From the NCBI GenBank assembly GCA_024695145.1, contig JAILIS010000047.1, positions 80,759 to 144,758 of the forward strand: a DNA stretch of 64,000 nucleotides, read 5' to 3'. The DNA comes from Lachnospiraceae bacterium. GTDB taxonomy: Bacteria; Bacillota; Clostridia; Lachnospirales; Lachnospiraceae. Shown here in pieces: positions 34,040-41,047 of the stretch (positions are counted from its first letter, which is position 1; the number at the start of each line of letters is the position of its first letter). The notes under the pieces are model-generated. The model ran no database searches and was not told the origin of the DNA. It saw only the letters and a program-made list of their open reading frames with translations. Made by a program: the position numbers and the translations under genes.

Positions 34040-35539
34040 ATGAGTGATATAAAAGAATACTGCCGTATGTGCGGCAGGAGTACGGATGATGTCGGAGAAC
34101 TGCTGACTATCACCGGCGGACTCAGGGTGTGCAGAACGTGCCTTGAGGATGCCATGAGGATGGCGGAAAAGCTCATGCCCGGCCTCTCACCCGTGCAGAT
34201 GAAAGACAACGGAAACGATACAGCAGGCAATACGGAAGTGTCCGAAAACACACCTTCCGATCCCTCCGCTCCCGAAGAAGGCGATACTCCCCCGGGTGAG
34301 GATGATCCCAAAAAGGGCGGTTCGGTGCGCTTTGCCGGGGGCTTTGGACTTCCGAATGTCGGATTTTTGAACATGGCGGATCTTCAGAACATGATGTTCG
34401 GCAATCCCGCCGCCAAGAAAAAAGACCGTAAGGAGAAGAAGGATGCACCTGTCATAGACATCAGGAATATCCCTCTGCCTCATAAGATCAAGGAACTGCT
34501 CGATGAATACGTTGTCGGACAGGAACAGGCGAAAAAGGTCATGTCCGTCGCCGTATATAACCATTACAAGCGAGTGGCATCGGAGAGCATGAAGCCCGAG
34601 GAGTTCGAAGAGGCCCTGCGTGATGTCGAGATCGAAAAATCAAACGTCCTTCTGATAGGTCCGACCGGCTGCGGCAAGACCTATCTTGTAAAAACGCTCG
34701 CAAAGCTTCTCGATGTACCGCTTGCCATTACCGATGCGACAACACTTACCGAAGCCGGATATATTGGAGATGATATAGAAAGCGTTGTATCAAAGCTCCT
34801 GGCCGCTGCAGACAATGATGTCGACAGGGCAGAGACCGGTATAATATTCATAGATGAGATCGATAAGATCGCCAAGAAAAAGAATTCACATTCAAGGGAT
34901 GTATCGGGAGAGAGCGTGCAGCAGGGGATGCTGAAACTCCTCGAGGGCGCCGAGGTTGAAGTCCCCGTGGGAGCCAATTCCAAAAATGCCATGGTGCCGC
35001 TTGCGACCGTTGATACGAGGAACATCCTGTTCATATGCGGAGGAGCGTTCCCCGATCTTGATGAGATCATAAAGCAGAGGCTGCGCAAACAGACTTCCAT
35101 AGGATTTAACGCCGAGCTCAAGGACAGCCTGGACAAGCGAAAGGATATCCTTTCCGAAGTCACTGTTGACGATGTCAAGAAGTTCGGAATGATCCCCGAA
35201 TTTGTCGGCCGTCTTCCGGTTATATGTACGATGCACGGGCTGAGCGATGAAATGCTCGTGGATATACTAAAAGAACCGAAAAATGCCATAATCAAGCAGT
35301 ATCAGAAGCTTTTATCCCTTGACGAGGTCGATCTGAAGTTCACGGATGATGCTCTTCTGGAAATAGCCAAAAAAGCGCAGGAGAAAGACACGGGAGCGCG
35401 GGCGCTCCGCGCGATCATAGAGGATATCATGCTTGATATCATGTATGAGATACCGAAAGATGACAACATCGGAAGAGTGACCATCACGAAAGAGTATCTT
35501 GAGGGCAGCGGTTCACCGCTCATCGAGACCAGAGGCTGA
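34040..35539 (+). CDS. ClpX-like AAA+ unfoldase with altered RKH loop
   Basis: 499 residues. The zinc finger is formed by C8, C11, C31 and C34. An acidic Pro-rich linker (about 55-135) is longer than in normal ClpX of about 420 residues. The AAA+ core has GPTGCGKT (about 206), pore loop AGYIGDD, Walker B IIFIDEIDKI and the IGF loop (SIGFNAEL) that docks to ClpP. The RKH loop, which contacts substrate tags, reads NSKNAM where canonical ClpX has GRKHP. No clpP or lon is adjacent. It is probably a second ClpX paralogue; co-transcription with the glycan locus is possible. Confidence 0.85.
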   Translation: MSDIKEYCRMCGRSTDDVGELLTITGGLRVCRTCLEDAMRMAEKLMPGLSPVQMKDNGNDTAGNTEVSENTPSDPSAPEEGDTPPGEDDPKKGGSVRFAGGFGLPNVGFLNMADLQNMMFGNPAAKKKDRKEKKDAPVIDIRNIPLPHKIKELLDEYVVGQEQAKKVMSVAVYNHYKRVASESMKPEEFEEALRDVEIEKSNVLLIGPTGCGKTYLVKTLAKLLDVPLAITDATTLTEAGYIGDDIESVVSKLLAAADNDVDRAETGIIFIDEIDKIAKKKNSHSRDVSGESVQQGMLKLLEGAEVEVPVGANSKNAMVPLATVDTRNILFICGGAFPDLDEIIKQRLRKQTSIGFNAELKDSLDKRKDILSEVTVDDVKKFGMIPEFVGRLPVICTMHGLSDEMLVDILKEPKNAIIKQYQKLLSLDEVDLKFTDDALLEIAKKAQEKDTGARALRAIIEDIMLDIMYEIPKDDNIGRVTITKEYLEGSGSPLIETRG

Positions 35540-35569
35540 TGCTTCATTTGTATTTATGTTCTATATTAT

Positions 35570-35609
35570 TGCGTCTGATTTTGGTATAATAGATCAGACG
35601 CATTTTTTT
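35570..35609 (+). terminator. Rho-independent terminator after the ClpX-like gene
   Basis: TGCGTCTGAT and ATCAGACGCA form a perfect 10-base-pair stem around a 13-base loop, followed by seven Ts. It closes the long upstream transcript. Confidence 0.88.
35582..35590 (+). promoter_or_regulatory. Extended -10 promoter lying in the terminator loop
   Basis: TGGTATAAT, a perfect extended -10 (TGnTATAAT), occupies the loop of the terminator. No convincing -35 box is 17 bases upstream (TATATT), as is allowed for extended -10 promoters. It is the best candidate promoter for the hydrogenase operon. Confidence 0.5.
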
Positions 35610-35619
35610 GTAATATATC

Positions 35620-35642
35620 GCAGGGGAAGCTTTTCTCCTGCA
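35620..35642 (+). other. Leader hairpin before the hydrogenase operon
   Basis: GCAGGGGAA and TTCTCCTGC pair over 9 bases with one G-T pair around a GCTT loop. It sits in the 5' leader just before the TGGAGGT ribosome binding site. It might regulate or stabilise the mRNA. Confidence 0.45.
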
Positions 35643-35658
35643 GTTATTTGGAGGTCAT

Positions 35659-36138
35659 ATGCTGGATCAATCATTCTATGACAAGGCGGATGAGATCATA
35701 TCCGTTCACGGAAAAGGGAAGGAATCTCTCATACCCATCATGCAGGATATACAGGCCGAGTACCGTTATATCCCGCCCGAACTGCTGTCCTACGTTGCGA
35801 AAAAGATCGGAGTGACCGAGGCCAAGGCCTATTCGGTCGCAACATTTTACGAGAATTTCTCTTTTGACAAAAAGGGCAAGTATGTCATCAAGGTCTGCGA
35901 CGGAACCGCCTGTCATGTCAGGAAGGGAACACTTATACTCGAACGTCTGAACAAGGAACTCGGACTGTCGGCGGGCAAGCATACAACGGACGACATGCTC
36001 TTTACCGTTGAGACCGTATCGTGCCTCGGAGCCTGCGGGCTGGCACCCGTAATGACCGTTAATGACGAAGTTTATCCGGCCATGACCCCGGATAAGGTTT
36101 CCGAGACGATCCAAAAGATAAGGGAGGTAGAAGCATGA
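35659..36138 (+). CDS. NAD-linked [FeFe] hydrogenase, NuoE-like [2Fe-2S] subunit
   Basis: 159 residues of the 24-kDa NuoE family: IMQDIQAEYRYIPPELLSYVAKKIGV, then a thioredoxin-like [2Fe-2S] domain with ligands in VCDGTACHVRKG and VSCLGACGLAPV. In trimeric HydABC/HndA complexes this subunit passes electrons next to the flavin subunit. It precedes the NuoF-like gene and overlaps it by ATGA. Confidence 0.93.
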   Translation: MLDQSFYDKADEIISVHGKGKESLIPIMQDIQAEYRYIPPELLSYVAKKIGVTEAKAYSVATFYENFSFDKKGKYVIKVCDGTACHVRKGTLILERLNKELGLSAGKHTTDDMLFTVETVSCLGACGLAPVMTVNDEVYPAMTPDKVSETIQKIREVEA

Positions 36139-38012
36139 ACATGTTACACTCACGCGAAGACCTTTCAAATACGAGGGCCCTTTGTGAGGAGCGCATATCA
36201 AAGATCAAATGCCGCATCCTCATATGTGCCGGTACGGGGTGTCTTGCCGGAGGATCCGGCAGTATATATGAGAAGATGTGTGATCTTTGCGGTAATGACC
36301 CCGATGCGCAGATAGTATTCGGAGAGGAAGTGGCACATGACGGCATCGACATTCAGAAGAGCGGATGCCACGGTTTTTGCGAGATGGGCCCCCTCGTCAG
36401 GATAGAGCCCTACAATTACCTGTATATCAAGGTCAGGCCGGAAGACTGTGAGGAGATATACAATACGACCGTCAAGGGCGGCAAGCCTGTTGAACGTCTG
36501 CTCTATAAGATGAACGGAGTCACCTATCCCGCGCAGGAGGATATACCGTTTTATGCCGGCCAGATGCGTCTGGTCCTGAAAAACTGCGGACACATAGGTG
36601 CGGAACATATTGAGGAGTCACTGGCCTTTGACGGATACAAGGCACTTGAAAAGGCATTGTTTGAGATGACACCCGAAGAGGTCATTGATGTCATATACGA
36701 TTCGAATCTTCGCGGCCGCGGCGGCGGAGGCTTCCAGACCGGATACAAGTGGAAACAGGTGGCAAGGCAGGAAGAGAAGATGCGGTATGTCGTATGTAAC
36801 GGTGATGAGGGTGATCCCGGAGCATTTATGGACAGATCCGTCATGGAGGGCGATCCTCACAAGATGATCGAGGGTATGCTGATCGCTGCATATGCGGTTG
36901 GAGCAAGTGAGGGATATATATACGTGCGTGCCGAATATCCCCTTGCGGTCTCCCGACTGAAGATCGCCATTGCGCAGGCTGAAGAGGCCGGCCTTATAGG
37001 AGAAAATATACTCGGGTCTGATTTTTCATTCAGACTCCATATCAATAAAGGAGCCGGGGCATTCGTATGCGGCGAGGGAAGTGCGCTTACCGCGTCCATT
37101 GAAGGCGAGCGCGGAATGCCCAGGACCAAGCCTCCGCGCACTGTTGAACAGGGACTGTTCGGCAAGCCTACCGTTCTCAACAACGTGGAGACATACGCAA
37201 ACGTTCCGATGATCATTCTTAAAGGCGCCGACTGGTATCATTCCATCGGAACCGAAAAGAGCCCCGGGACCAAAGCCTTTGCGGTTACCGGCAGCATCAA
37301 CAATACAGGTCTTATAGAAGTTCCGATGGGAACGACATTAAGAGAGATCATCTACGATATAGGAGGAGGCATCAAGGGAGGCAAAGACTTCAAGGCCGTG
37401 CAGATTGGAGGCCCGTCCGGAGGATGTCTTATATCTGCGGATCTTGATGTACCGCTGGATTTTGATTCGCTGAAAGCAAAGGGCGCAATGATCGGCTCCG
37501 GCGGACTCGTTATAATGGATGAGGATACATGCATGGTCGAGGTGGCGAGGTTTTTCATGAACTTCACCCAGAACGAGAGCTGCGGCAAATGTGTGCCGTG
37601 TCGTGAAGGCACCATGCGTATGCTTGAGATACTCGAAGACATCGTTGCCGGCCGCGGTACGATGCAGCAGCTGGATCTTCTCGAAGAACTGGGCCATGCC
37701 ATAACTGACACGGCGCTGTGCGGACTCGGAAAATCAGCGGCGCTTCCGGTATTGTCGACCCTGAAGGTGTTCCGCGACGAGTACGAAGAGCACGTGCTTG
37801 AAGGCAAGTGCCGGACAGGTACATGTAAGGCCCTGTCAAAATACAATATAGACCCCGCAAAGTGCAAGGGCTGCAGCAAATGCGCCAGGAACTGTCCCGT
37901 CGAGGCGATCAGCGGGCAGCTCAAATCACCGTACACGATCGATCAGAGCAAGTGCATAAAGTGCGGTGCATGTATGGAAAATTGTCCGTTTGCGGCAATA
38001 TCCGTAATGTAG
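36135..38012 (+). CDS. NAD-linked [FeFe] hydrogenase, NuoF-like flavoprotein subunit
   Basis: 625 residues: an N-terminal thioredoxin-like [2Fe-2S] domain (CAGTGCLAGGS; SGCHGFCEMGP), the FMN/NADH-binding core (GRGGGGFQTGYKW; CNGDEGDPGAFMDR), a [4Fe-4S] site in ESCGKCVPCREGT, and a C-terminal two-cluster ferredoxin (CKGCSKCARNCPVEAI and CIKCGACMENCPFAAI). This is the layout of HydB/HndC, which binds NAD(P)H and is the bifurcation site in characterised enzymes. It lies between the other two hydrogenase subunits. Confidence 0.94.
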   Translation: MNMLHSREDLSNTRALCEERISKIKCRILICAGTGCLAGGSGSIYEKMCDLCGNDPDAQIVFGEEVAHDGIDIQKSGCHGFCEMGPLVRIEPYNYLYIKVRPEDCEEIYNTTVKGGKPVERLLYKMNGVTYPAQEDIPFYAGQMRLVLKNCGHIGAEHIEESLAFDGYKALEKALFEMTPEEVIDVIYDSNLRGRGGGGFQTGYKWKQVARQEEKMRYVVCNGDEGDPGAFMDRSVMEGDPHKMIEGMLIAAYAVGASEGYIYVRAEYPLAVSRLKIAIAQAEEAGLIGENILGSDFSFRLHINKGAGAFVCGEGSALTASIEGERGMPRTKPPRTVEQGLFGKPTVLNNVETYANVPMIILKGADWYHSIGTEKSPGTKAFAVTGSINNTGLIEVPMGTTLREIIYDIGGGIKGGKDFKAVQIGGPSGGCLISADLDVPLDFDSLKAKGAMIGSGGLVIMDEDTCMVEVARFFMNFTQNESCGKCVPCREGTMRMLEILEDIVAGRGTMQQLDLLEELGHAITDTALCGLGKSAALPVLSTLKVFRDEYEEHVLEGKCRTGTCKALSKYNIDPAKCKGCSKCARNCPVEAISGQLKSPYTIDQSKCIKCGACMENCPFAAISVM

Positions 38013-38036
38013 GCATTTGAGGTAGGAGGATCATAA

Positions 38037-39725
38037 ATGGATTATATGACAATAGACGGCATCAAGGTGCCGATAGAAGATGAGAAGAATATTCTCCAGC
38101 TTATCAGAAAAGCGGGCATAGACATCCCGACATTCTGTTATCATTCGGATCTGTCGATCTATGGGGCGTGCAGGATGTGCATGGTGGAAGATGAGAGGGG
38201 ACGGATGTTCGCATCCTGTTCCGAGCAGCCTCGTGCGGGGCTTACGATACATACGAACACGAAGAAGCTCCAGCAGTACAGAAAGCTTATAATCGAGCTT
38301 CTCCTTTCGACCCACTGCCGGGACTGTACAACCTGTACCAAGAACGGAATGTGTGAGCTTCAGAGCCTTGCCTACAGAGTAGGAGTCCACAGCGTGAGGT
38401 TTGAGAACAAGAAGGAACCGCTTCCGCTTGACTTAAGCTCCAAATGTATCGTCCGTGACCCTAACAAATGTATTCTTTGCGGAGACTGTGTCAGGACCTG
38501 CGCGGAAAATCAGGGAATCGGAGCGATCGATTTTGCTCACAGAGGTTCCAAGATGCAGATAACACCGGCTTTCGGCAGGACACTGAGCGAAACCGACTGT
38601 GTCGGATGCGGACAGTGTGCCGTTGTATGCCCTACTGCCGCGATCTCGATCAGGACAAATGTCACCGAGGTATGGGATGCGATCGAGGATCCCAAAAAAC
38701 GTGTGGTCGCACAGATAGCTCCGGCTGTAAGAGTGGCCATCGGAGACAAGTTCGGACTCCCGAGAGGCGAAAATGCCATGGGTAAACTTGTCAAAGCACT
38801 CAGGATCATGGGATTTGACGAAGTATATGATACCAATTTCGGAGCGGATCTTACCGTTATCGAAGAGTCGCGCGAATTTGCCGAAAGGCTCAAAAGCGGA
38901 GAAAAGCTTCCGCTCTTTACATCATGCTGTCCGGGATGGGTGAAGTTCTGCGAGAACAAATATCCGGAGTTTGCCGGTAATCTGAGCACATGCCGCTCGC
39001 CCATGGGCATGTTCTCGCCTGTTATCAGGGAGTACTTTAAAAAGCTTGATGAAGAGGAAGGAAAGGAAACATACATTGTTGCCATTATGCCATGTACGGC
39101 CAAAAAGGCGGAAATACTCCGCCCGGATAACCATACCGGCGGCAGGCAGGATACTGATATCGTCATAACCACCCAGGAGATCATACGCATGATCAAACAG
39201 GTCGGGATCAATTTCGGCGAGCTTGGCAGCGAGGCATGCGATATGCCGTTCTCAATGGCCTCGGGAGGAGCTTCCATTTTCGGTATAACGGGCGGTGTTA
39301 CCGAAGCTGTCCTGCGTTACATGTCCGTCGACAAAGATCACGCTACGCTTGAAGACATAAAGTATTCGGGCATCCGCGGCAAGGAGGGATTCAAGAGGGC
39401 AACGGTCACACTCGGGGACAGACAGCTTAATATCGCCGTGGTTCACGGACTGAAGAATGCCTCCGATCTGCTTGAAGCTATAAAAGCCAAAGAGGCCGAT
39501 TACGATTTTGTGGAAGTGATGGCATGCAGGCGCGGCTGTATACTCGGAGGAGGACAGCCGGTTCCGATGGGACCTCATACGAGAAAAGCGAGAATGGACG
39601 GTATCTATCAGGTAGATCAGCTTTCAAGTATCAGATACACAGATGAGAATCCTCTTATCGACAGGATATGGGAAGATATCATAAAAGGACATGAGCACGA
39701 GCTGCTTCACAGGAATATGCACTAA
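38037..39725 (+). CDS. hydA: [FeFe] hydrogenase catalytic subunit (HydA/HndD type)
   Basis: 562 residues. The N-terminal [2Fe-2S] domain (CYHSDLSIYGACRMC; ASCSEQ), the His-ligated cluster (HCRDCTTCTKNGMC) and two [4Fe-4S] clusters (CILCGDCVRTCAEN; CVGCGQCAVVCPTAAI) precede the H-cluster domain. All three H-cluster motifs are intact: TSCCPGW, MPCTAKKAE, and EVMACRRGCILGGGQP. The complex would reversibly make hydrogen from NADH and reduced ferredoxin in the cytoplasm. A TAGGAGG site precedes it. Its stop codon shares four bases with the oppositely directed MATE gene. Maturases HydEFG are not here. Confidence 0.96.
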   Translation: MDYMTIDGIKVPIEDEKNILQLIRKAGIDIPTFCYHSDLSIYGACRMCMVEDERGRMFASCSEQPRAGLTIHTNTKKLQQYRKLIIELLLSTHCRDCTTCTKNGMCELQSLAYRVGVHSVRFENKKEPLPLDLSSKCIVRDPNKCILCGDCVRTCAENQGIGAIDFAHRGSKMQITPAFGRTLSETDCVGCGQCAVVCPTAAISIRTNVTEVWDAIEDPKKRVVAQIAPAVRVAIGDKFGLPRGENAMGKLVKALRIMGFDEVYDTNFGADLTVIEESREFAERLKSGEKLPLFTSCCPGWVKFCENKYPEFAGNLSTCRSPMGMFSPVIREYFKKLDEEEGKETYIVAIMPCTAKKAEILRPDNHTGGRQDTDIVITTQEIIRMIKQVGINFGELGSEACDMPFSMASGGASIFGITGGVTEAVLRYMSVDKDHATLEDIKYSGIRGKEGFKRATVTLGDRQLNIAVVHGLKNASDLLEAIKAKEADYDFVEVMACRRGCILGGGQPVPMGPHTRKARMDGIYQVDQLSSIRYTDENPLIDRIWEDIIKGHEHELLHRNMH

Positions 39726-41047
39726 ATCTTTCCGTAGCGTTGCAGCAGCTTTACGCCGATCAATACCGACAGAAGTTCCGATGTGACGAGGGCGGCCCAC
39801 ATCCCGATCCCTCCGATCACATTTGTCAGTATAAGGACCGAGACCGAATAGATCAGTAGATTTCGCACAAATGAGAAGAGTCCGGAAATCTTACCGTTTG
39901 ACAGTGCGGTAAAATAACCCGAGACAAAGTTATTGAATCCGGAGAACAGATAGGACAGCCCTGCAAATGCCAGGGCTGTTACTGCTATACTGAAGTATTC
40001 GGACTCTTTGTCAAAAAACGCCTGGGAGATACCGGACCTCAGCGCAAACACTGCCACCGAAAGTATTATACTGACGATTATCATAAGAGTCATTCCGTTC
40101 GCCAGGAGCTTACCGACGGCCTTTTTATTCTTCTGCCCGTAGTAATATGCGATAACAGGCTCGAGAACGACCATGATTCCCATAAAAACGGCGGACGTCA
40201 TATAACTGATATTTGACAGTACGCATACAACGCTGACACCGACACTGTTCCAGAAATATCCGGCTACATTGTTCAGTATGACTGTCAGTATTCCGGTAAA
40301 CAGGCTCGATAAGAGCTCGGAAACACCGTTGAACAGTACCGGGCCGACATCTTTGATGTGTACGGCGCACAGACGCATTTTGTAAATACTTATTCTCTTT
40401 ATGATGATCAGAACGGCGGCAGTCTGCAGAACATATCCGATACCGGTTCCGAGGGCGGCGCCTTCTATTCCCATATCAAGATATTTCATGAAAATAACAT
40501 CAAGTATACAGTTTGTAAGTCCTCCGGATATTTCGAGAGTGACTACCGTTCCGACGCGCCCCTCGCCGAGCAGCATCAGGTTCATTATGCTTGAGATCAG
40601 AAGTGCGGGCATAAAGCATAAGCATATCCTGTAATATACATTTACATATGAGATGTTATCGGCTGTCGCACCGAGCAGCCTTGTTACCTGAGAAGTAAAT
40701 ATGAACAGAAGAACGGGCAGGACTACACTCACCACGCATGAGAAGGTAATGATCTGGTTGTAGATATTCTGTGCCCGTGATGTGTTGCCCTCACCCTGCG
40801 CTTTCATTATCGCGGCATTTGCACCTGTGCCCGTCATGTATCCCAAACCGACGAACAGGGCATTGATCGGAAGGAATATGTTGATCGCCGCTATCGCAGT
40901 CTCATTTATGAACCTGTCAATAAGCAGAGAATCGACAACCCCGTAAAGTGATATGAACAGATACAGCAGGGCACTGGGAGCGGCATATTTGATCAGCCCT
41001 TTAAGTGACAGGTCATAAGTCACCTGAACAGACGCATCATTATTCAC
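39722..41047 (-). CDS. MATE-family efflux transporter
   Basis: 441 residues with about 12 hydrophobic helices in two halves. LKGLIKYAAPSALLYLFISLYGVVDSLLIDRF and FLPINALFVGLGYMTGTGANAAIMKAQGEG are typical MATE N-terminal motifs. The start is GTG inside the end of the NRPS-like gene (8-base overlap), with GAGG upstream, so the two are translationally coupled. MATE proteins are drug or metabolite antiporters; here the likely cargo is the NRPS-like product. Confidence 0.88.
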   Translation of the reverse strand: MNNDASVQVTYDLSLKGLIKYAAPSALLYLFISLYGVVDSLLIDRFINETAIAAINIFLPINALFVGLGYMTGTGANAAIMKAQGEGNTSRAQNIYNQIITFSCVVSVVLPVLLFIFTSQVTRLLGATADNISYVNVYYRICLCFMPALLISSIMNLMLLGEGRVGTVVTLEISGGLTNCILDVIFMKYLDMGIEGAALGTGIGYVLQTAAVLIIIKRISIYKMRLCAVHIKDVGPVLFNGVSELLSSLFTGILTVILNNVAGYFWNSVGVSVVCVLSNISYMTSAVFMGIMVVLEPVIAYYYGQKNKKAVGKLLANGMTLMIIVSIILSVAVFALRSGISQAFFDKESEYFSIAVTALAFAGLSYLFSGFNNFVSGYFTALSNGKISGLFSFVRNLLIYSVSVLILTNVIGGIGMWAALVTSELLSVLIGVKLLQRYGKI

